Shown: positions 46,120-54,479 of the stretch, piece by piece
How positions within the stretch are numbered: position 1 is the stretch's first letter
Layout of the letters: the number at the start of each line of letters is the position of its first letter
NCBI GenBank assembly: GCA_016190665.1
Contig: JACPQD010000045.1
Coordinates: 1 to 64,000, forward strand
Length of the DNA: 64,000 nucleotides
Reading direction: 5' to 3'
DNA from: Chloroflexota bacterium
GTDB lineage: Bacteria; Chloroflexota; Dehalococcoidia; JACPQD01
Translations under genes and position numbers: made by a program
Notes under the pieces: generated by a model
What the model was told of the DNA's origin: nothing
Seen by the model: the letters and a program-made list of their open reading frames with translations, nothing else
Databases searched by the model: none

Positions 46120-47307
46120 ATGTACTATATGTATCCGGTCAAAGAACTCGGGAGGCGGAAAGGGCGGACCGTTACCTTCGTCGTAGCCGTGGCAGCGCTG
46201 GTGGCAATCCTGGTGGTCCTGACGACGGTGATGGACGCCTACTCGGCCGCCATTTACCAGCCCTTCCAAAGCGTTGAGGCGGACATTATCGCCCAGAAGT
46301 CCGGAGCGGAAAACGGAGGCGCACCCACGGCCGCTATCAGGCTGGCTTTCGGCAAGGGAGCCTTCGATCAGAGCGAAATGGACCGCATAGCTGCGGTCCC
46401 CCATGTAACGGCCGTCTCTCCGTCACTTGTTCTCTGGTACTTCGATAAGGGCCGCTTCACCTCGATAGAAGGGGTAGACCTCACCAGCGTATTGGGCGAG
46501 AAGATGTCCTCGTGGATAAACGCCGGCCGGTTCCTGGAACCAGATGACGTTGACAAAGTCGTGGTTGAGAAGCATTTTGCCAAGTTCTACGGGCTCAAAC
46601 CAGGAGACAGCCTGAAACTGGGCGATGCCACATTTGAGATCGTCGGCACCGTGGCCGCCCAAGGTGAGAGCCAGGTATCGTCACAGAACGTCTACATGGA
46701 CCTGGGGCGCGCTCAGCAGCTATTGGGCGTCCAGGGCTACAGCCATCTCTACCTCAAGCTGGATTCCCTGTCTTCGGAGGAGACGGTGAGGTCCCAAATC
46801 AATGCCATCGATACCCGGGTCATCACCGTCTCGGGGAGTTCTATAGCCACCTCCTTCTCGAATGTGATGAAGATCTACAACTGGTTTCGCTTCGCCGGTT
46901 CCCTCGCCGTGGCAGCGATTGTGGCTCTTGTGCTCTTCCAGGTTGGCGGTGCGGCGCTCATGGAGAGAAGAAGAGACATAGGCATAATGCAGTCAGTCGG
47001 CTGGGCAGGGAAAGACATCAGAAATGAGATCCTGTTGGAGATCGTGCTTCAGACGGTCATGGGTTGTATCCTGGGGCTCGCCGTCAGCGTACTCGCCGTG
47101 GTCGTTATCGGTTCTATCCGCATTCAAGTGAGCATGCCGGGCAACCTGGCCAATGACATGTCCACGATCAGCGCACCCCTGACGATATCCCCCTCTCTCG
47201 TCGCGTTGTTTGCGGCATTGGCGGTGGTCACATCCGCTACGGTGTCATTGTTTCTGGTGAGAAGAGTCTCCATGATGAAGCCGCTGGCGAACCTGGAGAG
47301 CGTGTAG
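46120..47307 (+). CDS. FtsX/MacB-type ABC permease 2
   Basis: The 395-residue permease has the same layout as permease 1: N-terminal helix (VTFVVAVAALVAILVVLTTV), periplasmic domain, three C-terminal helices (FAGSLAVAAIVALVLFQVG, LQTVMGCILGLAVSVLAVVVIG, LVALFAALAVVTSATVSLFLV). The coupling loop reads RRRDIGIMQSVGWAGKDI. It lies 27 bases after the lipoprotein gene, completing a five-gene unit. Confidence 0.88.
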   Translation: MYYMYPVKELGRRKGRTVTFVVAVAALVAILVVLTTVMDAYSAAIYQPFQSVEADIIAQKSGAENGGAPTAAIRLAFGKGAFDQSEMDRIAAVPHVTAVSPSLVLWYFDKGRFTSIEGVDLTSVLGEKMSSWINAGRFLEPDDVDKVVVEKHFAKFYGLKPGDSLKLGDATFEIVGTVAAQGESQVSSQNVYMDLGRAQQLLGVQGYSHLYLKLDSLSSEETVRSQINAIDTRVITVSGSSIATSFSNVMKIYNWFRFAGSLAVAAIVALVLFQVGGAALMERRRDIGIMQSVGWAGKDIRNEILLEIVLQTVMGCILGLAVSVLAVVVIGSIRIQVSMPGNLANDMSTISAPLTISPSLVALFAALAVVTSATVSLFLVRRVSMMKPLANLESV

Positions 47308-47418
47308 CTGCGCTGGTCCGTCGTTTCCTGTATGAATCCTCCGTCTTTGACTCCGCGCTGTCGCTGTTCAGGCGGTTCCGGCTGCCACCGTGGGCGTGAT
47401 CTTCGCCGCTCGCAAGGC

Positions 47419-47447
47419 TTGACTGTCCGGACGCGTTATGATATTCT
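47419..47447 (+). promoter_or_regulatory. Promoter in front of the transporter remnant
   Basis: TTGACT at 47419-47424, 17-base spacer, TATTCT at 47442-47447, followed by GAGAGGAGTGG and GTG at 47477. The ORF from that GTG (72 codons) has no recognisable fold and runs over the remnant below in another frame. Confidence 0.55.
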
Positions 47448-47562
47448 GTGCATAACGGTCTGAGAGGAGTGGATTCGTGAAAGCAATGGGTAGAAATGGA
47501 GCGGCCTGCGTCCTGGTAAGAGACTCTCTGCCGCTGGAGCAGCGCTCCAAGCTCTGGACTGA

Positions 47563-47964
47563 GCGAGGCGGAAGAGTGGTGCTGAGCGACTGGAGAATCC
47601 GGCTACGGCCATTGGGGGGATACGCCTCTGCCACGGAGCCGGCGGCATGGCCGGGCACGTCCGCTTCGGAGCGCGAACCGGGGGGGCGCTCGTGATCCTT
47701 GGGGTGATCGTCACCTTCATCGGGCTGTTCTTATCTGACTCAGTAGTGCTGCTGTTCGGCATGTTGCCGACGGCGATCTTGGGCGTCATCCTGCTGTTCA
47801 CCGGACTGGAGTTGGCCTCCACAGCCGGTGACATCGGCGCGAAAAAGGAAGACATATACGTCATGCTGGCCACAGCCGGCATTGCGATGGTGAACATGGG
47901 CGTGGGCTTCCTCGCCGGCCTGGCCCTGTACTATGCCATAGAGAGGAAGATGGCAAGGTTATGA
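47563..47964 (+). pseudogene. C-terminal fragment of a MOT1-type molybdate/sulfate transporter
   Basis: This frame encodes IRLCHGAGGMAGHVRFGARTGG, then three hydrophobic segments (ALVILGVIVTFIGLFL, VVLLFGMLPTAILGVILLFTGLEL, LATAGIAMVNMGVGFLAGLALYY), which is the C-terminal third of the MOT1 family. A stop at 47560-47562 and missing N-terminal helices show truncation. An internal ATG at 47647 with a weak RBS could give a short product, but a functional transporter is unlikely. Confidence 0.7.
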
Positions 47965-48087
47965 CCCCGTTGTGGGCCGTTCCACGCTCAGGATGCCCCT
48001 AGCCACGCACACGATGGAAGGGTCTGCGGTGCCGTGCCATAATGGTGTAAAGGAGGAAGAGTGGACTCCTAGAAATGGAGGGGGACG

Positions 48088-48594
48088 ATGATGGACAAGC
48101 TGCAGGCAGTTGAGGATATCCTGAGCGAACATTCGGTGATGAGGCACTATGCCGAGTCGATCGGCAAGCTGATCCGGGACCAGGAAGACTTGCTCCTGGG
48201 CAGGAGAAATGGGAAGCCGGACGGGACTCTGGCGGAGAGGCGATTCGATACAGGGCAGTCTCTCGCTTATTTCCGCGATGGTTCCAAAGGGCATGTTCGG
48301 CGCGAAATAGAGGCTTTGCAGCCGATCGTCGGCGACGCGGTGATAGCGGGCATTAACGCTGAGCATGCGGAGGCGTACGAGCAGCTCAGCAGAGTGGAGG
48401 CGCTGCTGATGGCGCCGGGACTGGAGGAAGGTAGCCCCGAGGAGTTGGCACGCTGGAGCTACGAAATTCGCCGCGCCTACGAGGAGCTGATGAAAATAGC
48501 TAATGGTCACTGGGTCAAGGAGGAGGCGCTGGTTGAGCTGGTGAAGAAGGGGATGTACAGGCTGGCCAGCGAGGGCGCCCGGCAGGCCGCCTAA
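48088..48594 (+). CDS. Helical protein, unknown (hemerythrin-like possible)
   Basis: The 168-residue all-helical protein has scattered His/Glu (HSVMRHYAES, INAEHAEAYEQL, GHWVKEEALVEL) in an order somewhat like a hemerythrin HHE domain, but the match is too weak to call. The central region is a long helix (ERRFDTGQSLAYFRDGSKGH). ATG 48088 follows GAGGGGGAC. No neighbour suggests a role. Confidence 0.55.
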   Translation: MMDKLQAVEDILSEHSVMRHYAESIGKLIRDQEDLLLGRRNGKPDGTLAERRFDTGQSLAYFRDGSKGHVRREIEALQPIVGDAVIAGINAEHAEAYEQLSRVEALLMAPGLEEGSPEELARWSYEIRRAYEELMKIANGHWVKEEALVELVKKGMYRLASEGARQAA

Positions 48595-48689
48595 GGCGTT
48601 CCAACAATATTTCTCGTCGAGCCTGCCAAGCGTGTCTTGGCAGGCTCGTTCATCTCAGGGTGAAGAAGACTCAGCCGCTGCGCCGATTC

Positions 48690-48850
48690 CATGTCTCTTC
48701 TCTCCAGAGGTGCGAAGCTCAAGAGCAGCTTGCGCATCTCCTCCTCGAAGGCCACGGCCCCGTAGTCGCCGTTGCCGGCGAAACGGCCCGCTACAGTCCC
48801 GTCGCCGAACTTGTCGTAGCGGTGCAGCCGGCCGCGGTTGGGTTCGCCGC
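48690..48850 (-). pseudogene. Fragment of the UvrD/PcrA C-terminal domain (copy A)
   Basis: The minus strand reads HRYDKFGDGTVAGRF and DYGAVAFEEEMRKLLLSFAPLER, matching the Tudor-like end of the uvrD product (GKFGEGIVVSCF, LLLSFAPLERIKG). It is without the helicase upstream. It is more diverged than copy B at 50205. Confidence 0.7.
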
Positions 48851-48969
48851 TTTTGCCACGGAAGCCAATTAGTTGTATACTTGCACCTGAGCGCGTTGCC
48901 CTCGTCTCCGTGAACGAGCCAGCTTCCCAGGTAACCAGCTAGAAAGGACGTTCGCTTCGGCGCTGGAAA

Positions 48970-50184
48970 TTGAATTCCTCTATCGCGGCGTCCGGATCAT
49001 GGCGAAGAAACCTCGGGGCCGTCTTTATCGCCGAGTTGCTGGTTATAGCGGGTCTCAGCTTTGGAGACCCTTTTACGTCCCTGTTCGTTGAGAGCCTGGG
49101 CAGCTACACAATCCGAGAGGCCTCCACCTGGGCGGGGATTGCTACCGGAGTCGGTGGCATTTCCATGTTCTTCAGCGCCCCGATGTGGGGCATCCTGGCT
49201 GACCGCTGGGGCAGGAAGCCCATGCTGCTCCGGTCTATGCTGGGCACCGCCGTGGTCGTGGGCCTTATGGGATTCTCCCCCAATGTTGCCGCCTTTATCG
49301 GACTGCGCCTCGCCCACGGGGCGCTCGCCGGCACGGTAGCGGCGGCGTCGGCGCTGGTGTCGTCCATGATGCCCAGGGGCAGGCTGCCCTTCGCCATGGG
49401 GCTTCTCATGACGGCGGTCTACGTGGGCAACAGCGTCGGCCCGCTGTTCGGCGGACTGGCGGCAGACAATTTCGGCTACCAGGCAGCCTTCCTGATAGCT
49501 GGCGGCCTGCTTCTAGCTGGCGGCCTCGTCGTGCTTTTTCTGGTCCATGAGAACTTCGTCCGCCCTCCCAAACGAGAGCGAGCCTCAATGGGCAGCATGC
49601 TTCGCTACGCCACGTCCTTGCGGATACTCCCGCTGCTGGTGATCCAGTTCGCGCTGCAGGCGGGCCCCAAGATAATAGCGCCCATCGTCCCTCTTTTCAT
49701 GGAAGAGCTCGATCCCTCGGGGGCCGCGGCAACCTCGGCGGGAATAGCCTTCGCCATATCGGGCGTCGTAGCCGCTGCCTCGGCGTCGGCCGCCGGTCTT
49801 CTGGGAGAGCGCGTGACCCTGAAGAAGATACTGGTGGTCTCCTGCCTCTTCACCTTTGTGGCATATCTGCCGCCAGTATGGGCGACCACCGTGTCCCAGC
49901 TCATTCTCTACATCGCCTTGCGCGGGATCGCCAACGGCGGCATGATGATGTCTTCCTATGCCATGCTGAGCCTTTCCGCGCTGCCCAGCGAGCAGGGCAT
50001 CGCTTTTGGCGTGGGGCAAAGCGCCAACGCCCTCGGCAATTCGTTGGGACCGGTCCTCGGGGGTGCTCTCGGCGCCTCTTTGGGCTTCAACTACGTGTTC
50101 GCCTTCGCCGCCGCATTGTACCTGCTGTCGGCCCTGCTGGTTATGAAGACGTTGCCGAAGCGAGCCGCGGGCGAGCGTGGCTGA
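48970..50184 (+). CDS. Major facilitator superfamily efflux-type transporter
   Basis: The 404-residue membrane protein has twelve predicted helices. Loop 2-3 signature GILADRWGRKPML (after FSAPMW) is the MFS motif; a second LGERVTLKKIL lies after helix 8. VYVGNSVGPLFGG fits motif C of antiporter efflux pumps. The first codon is probably TTG 48970 (MNSSIAASG); no strong RBS. Substrate not predictable. Confidence 0.85.
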   Translation: MNSSIAASGSWRRNLGAVFIAELLVIAGLSFGDPFTSLFVESLGSYTIREASTWAGIATGVGGISMFFSAPMWGILADRWGRKPMLLRSMLGTAVVVGLMGFSPNVAAFIGLRLAHGALAGTVAAASALVSSMMPRGRLPFAMGLLMTAVYVGNSVGPLFGGLAADNFGYQAAFLIAGGLLLAGGLVVLFLVHENFVRPPKRERASMGSMLRYATSLRILPLLVIQFALQAGPKIIAPIVPLFMEELDPSGAAATSAGIAFAISGVVAAASASAAGLLGERVTLKKILVVSCLFTFVAYLPPVWATTVSQLILYIALRGIANGGMMMSSYAMLSLSALPSEQGIAFGVGQSANALGNSLGPVLGGALGASLGFNYVFAFAAALYLLSALLVMKTLPKRAAGERG

Positions 50185-50204
50185 TGCCGTGGGAGGCCAC
50201 CTCG

Positions 50205-50325
50205 CTACCCTTTGATCCTCTCCAGCGGTGCGAAGCTGAGAAGCGGCTTCCTTATCCCGCTCTCCCCGTTGAAGGCGACCGTCACCTCGTAGTCGCCGTT
50301 GGCGGGGAAACAACTTGCCGCCATG
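50205..50325 (-). pseudogene. Fragment of the UvrD/PcrA C-terminal domain (copy B)
   Basis: The minus strand reads ASCFPANGDYEVTVAF and IRKPLLSFAPLERIKG then stop, close to the real helicase end (SCFPANGDYEVTVAFKG; LLLSFAPLERIKGNPA). DNA similarity over about 115 bases is clear. Similarity ends at about 50325 and the sequence joins unrelated DNA. Confidence 0.75.
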
Positions 50326-50335
50326 TTGTGCCGTC

Positions 50336-50487
50336 CAGGTGGTGGATCAGTGGGAGGCCAAGAGGGTGGCAAGGCCAGGTCCGACAAGCTGACTCCTGAG
50401 CAAAGAAAAGCGATCGCACGAAAGGCTGCGCAAGCCCGGTGCGGCAGAGCAACTAGCTGGCCACCACATATGCCTATCATCTCATAG
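50336..50487 (+). pseudogene. Remnant of a GGKAR-type small basic protein
   Basis: The frame reads GGSVGGQEGGKARSDKLTPEQ and KAIARKAAQARCG, like the short GG-x-AR...LTPEQR...IARKAAxARW proteins. The start and C terminus are not recognisable (RCGRATSW), so this may be a decayed copy or a truncated gene. Confidence 0.4.
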
Positions 50488-50662
50488 CCCACCTTACCCT
50501 GTCCTGTCCTGTCCTGTAGACACAGAGGCTCCATCCCAGTATCCCAAGTGATTTATCTTGCCATGCGATGTCATATCCTCAGGTTCTCTAATTATCTCTT
50601 GTGCTGCTTGACTATCTGTGCTATACTAACAATATCATGACAGACAGAGAACAGGAAAGGGG

Positions 50663-51106
50663 ATGATAGCACAAATGAGTACTGACTATCTTGGCCCGCT
50701 CTGGGAATTATTGGCGAAGGAGGCACCCAACACTGACGTTCAGAAAACTGGACAGGACATTGCCAAGAAGCTAGACCAGCAACTGGCAGATATAAGCAGA
50801 CAACGGAAAATCCTTGATGAGATCCTTGGATGGAAAGCACCGGTGGTTCAGGCGTGGCAAGACCTAAATCGAGTTACAGTCGGCGATCCGTTCCGCGAAA
50901 GCATTCGGGGGATCCTCAAAGAGTTGGTGCTTCAAGGAAAAAAGACTGTAGATATTGACCAGATCCACGGAATTGTCATTCAGCGAGGGATTTCGTCGGG
51001 GAATCGGAAGAATGTCAAGACGTCCATTGGCAATTACATTTTCCAAACCCCCGGATGGTCGAAGAAAACGAAAGGCATATACGAGTTCAAGCAGACCCAA
51101 GAATAG
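50663..51106 (+). CDS. Small soluble protein, unknown, lower GC
   Basis: The 147-residue protein begins MIAQMSTDYLGPLWELLAKE and has a C-terminal segment that could be a winged helix (IHGIVIQRGISSGNRKNVKTS; YIFQTPGWSKKTKGIYEF in parts). Its base composition is more AT-rich than its neighbours, suggesting acquired DNA. A TATACT -10 lies at about 50621-50626. RBS GAAAGGGG precedes ATG 50663. No function assigned. Confidence 0.6.
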   Translation: MIAQMSTDYLGPLWELLAKEAPNTDVQKTGQDIAKKLDQQLADISRQRKILDEILGWKAPVVQAWQDLNRVTVGDPFRESIRGILKELVLQGKKTVDIDQIHGIVIQRGISSGNRKNVKTSIGNYIFQTPGWSKKTKGIYEFKQTQE

Positions 51107-51152
51107 GACGGAGTGATTCGCCCGCAAAGCATCCACTCCGTTCTATTAACCG

Positions 51153-51178
51153 GCCCCCGTAGCTCAGCCGGACAGAAC
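51153..51178 (+). other. tRNA 5' fragment (acceptor and D arm only)
   Basis: GCCCCCGTAGCTCAGCCGG followed by ACAGAAC is a tRNA 5' end with an A/B-box-like D arm. Sequence then departs and no anticodon or T arm is found. It may be a scar of an element that integrated in a tRNA gene. Confidence 0.55.
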
Positions 51179-51282
51179 AGGCCGGGGGCAGCATGTGACA
51201 GCTCGTTGCATCAGTGGTAGATTGCGAGTGCAGTATGGCGCCGCTCTAGTACTCAGTTGCGCAAAAGAGCGCAATATTTCCT

Positions 51283-51362
51283 CTCCCCGCCGCGGGAGAG
51301 GACTAAGGTGAGGGGGCTTCAATTTCACCCTCACCTAGCCTCTCCCGTCAAGGGAGAGGAAA
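51283..51362. repeat. Nested palindromic repeat element upstream of hicA-like gene
   Basis: Palindrome CCTCTCCC...GGGAGAGG, spacer with AGGTGAGGG, complementary CCCTCACCT, then a second CCTCTCCC...GGGAGAGG. The 80-bp element is an imperfect inverted repeat as a whole and belongs to the same class as the palindromes at 23.5-25.3 and 42.5-42.8 kb. Confidence 0.7.
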
Positions 51363-51436
51363 ATTCAGACGACGGGCGTTTGGCCCAAAATACGTTACGC
51401 CTACTTCTACAACTTGATACTAGGAGGGGGCCTACG

Positions 51437-51694
51437 GTGGGCTTTCCCAAAGACGTTTGGGACCAACTCAGAGGTAGGAGCACTGCGGATATCGTCTCCG
51501 CGTTGCTGAGGGACGGATTTGTGCTCGACGCGCGGGCGAGAACTGAACGAGTGTACCGCCATCAGGATGGAAGACGTATCTCCCTTCATTACCATACGGG
51601 CAGCAGATGCTATGGGCCAGGTCTATTGAAGGCGCTTCTCACTGACAGCGGCTGGTCCGTGGAAGACATGAAGCGGCTGAAGCTCGTTAAATAG
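51437..51694 (+). CDS. hicA: HicA-like toxin
   Basis: The 85-residue protein begins VGFPKDVWDQLRG at GTG 51437, chosen because AGGAGGGGG lies seven bases upstream; the earlier frame runs through the palindromic repeat. The body ADIVSALLRDGFVLDARART, RISLHYH and GLLKALLTDSGWS resembles the HicA dsRBD-like mRNase fold, though the usual Gly-Ser-His catalytic turn reads RVYRHQDG. It is convergent with the hicB-like gene and the two stops overlap by eight bases, whereas hicAB are usually in one operon. Confidence 0.65.
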   Translation: MGFPKDVWDQLRGRSTADIVSALLRDGFVLDARARTERVYRHQDGRRISLHYHTGSRCYGPGLLKALLTDSGWSVEDMKRLKLVK

Positions 51695-51962
51695 CGCAAG
51701 CGACGCGAAGATGTTCGCTGCGGTAAGCCGAAGGTTGCTGAGGAATGCTTGCTTCTACCCCTACGGGAATCGGGTCACCGTGTTTGATCAGGGACTGCAG
51801 ATAAGCTGCAGCGGCATCACGGGCGTTTTGGAGCGCTTCTTCCTCAGTGTCACCACAACTGTGCAAGCCTTTCAGCGCCGGCGCATAGGAGTGAAAACTC
51901 CCTTCATCCGGCTCCACAACTATCAGGACCTCGAAAACTAGCGTCTCTCTGGTCCCCTTCAT
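51687..51962 (-). CDS. hicB: HicB-like antitoxin
   Basis: The 91-residue protein has the HicB partial RNase-H-like fold: FEVLIVVEPDEGSFHSYAPAL, GLHSCGDTEEEALQNARDAA, AAYLQSLIKHGDPIP. No DNA-binding RHH domain follows, so it is the short form. RBS AAAGGAGCC precedes ATG 51962. An extended -10 (TGATATAAT) lies at 51999-52007 on the minus strand. It converges on the hicA-like gene. Confidence 0.75.
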   Translation of the reverse strand: MKGTRETLVFEVLIVVEPDEGSFHSYAPALKGLHSCGDTEEEALQNARDAAAAYLQSLIKHGDPIPVGVEASIPQQPSAYRSEHLRVACAI

Positions 51963-51998
51963 GGTGGCTCCTTTCGCTTGGAAAGTCGCGATATGTTT

Positions 51999-52007
51999 AT
52001 TATATCA
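51999..52007 (-). promoter_or_regulatory. Extended -10 promoter for hicB-like gene
   Basis: Minus strand TGATATAAT, 37 bases before the ATG at 51962. Confidence 0.5.
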
Positions 52008-52066
52008 CGGTGACAGGAGGACGTGTTCTTCCGAATAGGTTGTCAAACGCTGGGGGCTGCTACCCG

Positions 52067-54253
52067 CTACGCCGGATTCCCTTTGATTCTCTCCAGCGGC
52101 GCGAAACTCAGCAGGAGCTTTCGTATGACGTTTTCGCCCTTGAAGGCGACGGTCACCTCATAGTCTCCGTTGGCAGGGAAACAGCTCACTACGATCCCCT
52201 CACCGAACTTCCCGTGACGCACCCGGTCGCCCGCGCCGAGGTCGCATTCGACGGTGGAGGGCCTGCCCCGAGTTGTTGTGTGTGCGCTTGAAGCGGTGGC
52301 GCGTTCCAGCGCCTGCTTCGTGGGCGACGTGGTAAGGCGACGGGGTATGTCCTTAAGGAAGCGCGATGGCGGGTTGGGCGCGTTGCTCCCCAGGAAGGTG
52401 CGCCGGAAGGCTCTCACCAGGTAAAGCCGCTCCTTGGCTCGCGTCATGCCGACGAAGGCCAGGCGCCTCTCCTCCTCCATCTGTGCGGGATCATCATAGG
52501 ACCTCATGTGGGGCAGCAGGCCTTCCTCCATACCCACGATGAAGACCACGGGGAACTCCAACCCTTTGGCGGCGTGAAGGGTGATCAAGGTGACGGCGTT
52601 GACCTTTTCGTCGAGGGTATCCTGGTCGGAGACGAGGGCCACATTCTCCAGCAAAGACGTGAGGGCCTCGCGGGGCTCCAGGTAGTCGTATTCTCTAGCC
52701 ACGGTCCGCAGCTCCAGTATGTTCTCCCACCGGTCCTCGCCAGCTTCTCCGGATTGGATGTACTGCTTGTAGCCGGTCTTTTCCATCACGAGATCGAAGA
52801 ACTCGACGATATCCATCTCGCCGCCGCGGGCGATGAGGTCGTTCAGCACGGAGAGGAAATCGAGCAGGGCGCGAGCGGTCCGCGCAACGATGGGAAGAGT
52901 CCCGGCGGTTTCGGGGTCGGCCAGGAGCTGCACTCCCGAGTAAAGCGGCATGTTGAGCTCTTTGGTGTAGCGCATCAACTCTTCCAGGCTCCGCTGGCCG
53001 ATGCCGCGCGGCGGGACATTGACGACGCGAAGGAAGCTCACATTGTCGTAAGGATTGGCGATGAGGCGCAAATAGGCAAGGGCATCCTTGACCTCGCGCC
53101 GCTCGTAGAAACGCGTAGTGCCCACCAGCTTGTGGGGCATGCCGTAGCGAAGGAAGGTCTCCTCCAGAGCGCGAGACTGGGCGTTGACGCGGTACATCAC
53201 CGCGAAATCGCCGAAGCGGTACAGGCCCTGGCTGACGAGCCGCTCCACTTCGCTGACTACGAATTGGGCCTCGTCCTGCTCGTTGTAGGCCTCAATCACA
53301 GCCAGCGGCGCGCCTCTTTCGTTGAGCGTCCACAATCGTTTCTGTTTGCGCTCTCGGTTGGCGGAAATGACGTGGTCCGCCGCCTCAAGTATGGTCTTTG
53401 TGGAGCGATAGTTCTGCTCCAGATAGACTGTCCTGGCGTCGGGGTAGTCCCGGTCGAAATACATGATGTTGCGCAGGTCGGCGGAGCGCCAAGAGTAGAT
53501 GGACTGGTCCGGGTCGCCGACGACGCAGATATTGCGGTGCTTCTCCGCCAGAAGCCTGGCCAGGACATACTGGGCCACGTTGGTATCCTGGAACTCATCG
53601 ACCAGGAGATGGAGGTAACGCGACTGATATCTGGCGAGCACGTCCGGGTTGTTCCGGAAAAGCTGGACGGTCCGCATGATGAGGTCATCGAAATCCAGGG
53701 CCTTGCTCCCCGCCAGCAGCTCCTGGTAGCGCTGGTAGACGCGTTGCACTATCTCACCGAAGTACGAGGTTGTCTTCCCCGCATAGGCCTCCGGGGCGAT
53801 AAGCTCGCTCTTGGCGGAGGATATGGCGTTGAGCAGGGCGCGCGGCGCATACTGTTTGGGATCGAGACCTACATCCTGAATAGCCCGTTTGACCAGGGTC
53901 ATCTGATCGCTATCATCGTAGATGGCGAAGCTCTTATCCAGCCCAGCCGCCTCCGCTTCCGTCCGCAAGATCCGGACGCATATGGCGTGGAAGGTGCCCA
54001 TGGTGATATTCTCAACGACGCTCCCGAGCAGCCGGTGCACTCGCTCCTTCATCTCGCGGGCAGCCTTGTTAGTGAAGGTGACGGCCATGATGCGATGCGG
54101 ACTCACGCCCCGTACCTTTATCAGATAGGCGATCCGGTGGGCTATGACACGAGTCTTGCCGCTGCCAGGGCCGGCCAGGATAAGCAACGGCCCGCCCTCC
54201 GCTTCCACCGCCTCTTTTTGGGCGGGATTCAGGCCTTCGAGGATTTCTATCAA
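52067..54253 (-). CDS. pcrA: UvrD/PcrA superfamily 1 DNA helicase
   Basis: ATP-dependent 3'-5' helicase of 728 residues in DNA repair and replication restart. Motif I AGPGSGKTRV, motif II LVDEFQDTN, motif III GDPDQSIYSWRSAD, motif IV/V region TLHAAKGLEF and motif VI FVGMTRAKERL are intact. The C terminus is a Tudor-like domain (GDRVRHGKFGEGIV ... LLLSFAPLERIKG). Two fragments of this end lie at 48690 and 50205. It is divergent from the zinc-ribbon gene (54480). Start ATG 54253. Confidence 0.95.
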   Translation of the reverse strand: MIEILEGLNPAQKEAVEAEGGPLLILAGPGSGKTRVIAHRIAYLIKVRGVSPHRIMAVTFTNKAAREMKERVHRLLGSVVENITMGTFHAICVRILRTEAEAAGLDKSFAIYDDSDQMTLVKRAIQDVGLDPKQYAPRALLNAISSAKSELIAPEAYAGKTTSYFGEIVQRVYQRYQELLAGSKALDFDDLIMRTVQLFRNNPDVLARYQSRYLHLLVDEFQDTNVAQYVLARLLAEKHRNICVVGDPDQSIYSWRSADLRNIMYFDRDYPDARTVYLEQNYRSTKTILEAADHVISANRERKQKRLWTLNERGAPLAVIEAYNEQDEAQFVVSEVERLVSQGLYRFGDFAVMYRVNAQSRALEETFLRYGMPHKLVGTTRFYERREVKDALAYLRLIANPYDNVSFLRVVNVPPRGIGQRSLEELMRYTKELNMPLYSGVQLLADPETAGTLPIVARTARALLDFLSVLNDLIARGGEMDIVEFFDLVMEKTGYKQYIQSGEAGEDRWENILELRTVAREYDYLEPREALTSLLENVALVSDQDTLDEKVNAVTLITLHAAKGLEFPVVFIVGMEEGLLPHMRSYDDPAQMEEERRLAFVGMTRAKERLYLVRAFRRTFLGSNAPNPPSRFLKDIPRRLTTSPTKQALERATASSAHTTTRGRPSTVECDLGAGDRVRHGKFGEGIVVSCFPANGDYEVTVAFKGENVIRKLLLSFAPLERIKGNPA

Positions 54254-54418
54254 TTATTTCTCCATGAGATGATGGACAGGATAACCACGAAATACACGGA
54301 ATACACGAAATGATATTCTTCCGCTCGACGGGAGGGGCATGGCTTCCCCCTTCGTGCTCCGCGCTTCGCGCTTCCTTCGCCATGCTTCGCCGGAAATTAT
54401 AGCACCCCTCTCTGAGGA

Positions 54419-54448
54419 ATGACAAAGTTGGAGCACGCATGGTATAAT
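54419..54448 (+). promoter_or_regulatory. Promoter for the zinc-ribbon membrane protein
   Basis: ATGACA at 54419-54424, 18-base spacer, TATAAT at 54443-54448, about 32 bases before the start of the next gene. Confidence 0.6.
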
Positions 54449-54479
54449 TCCTGAACCCAGGTGTAAGGGGTGGAAAAAC

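Noticed and set aside
52508-54313. 601-residue ORF on the plus strand
   Set aside because: Antisense shadow of the UvrD/PcrA helicase, whose motifs are intact on the minus strand.
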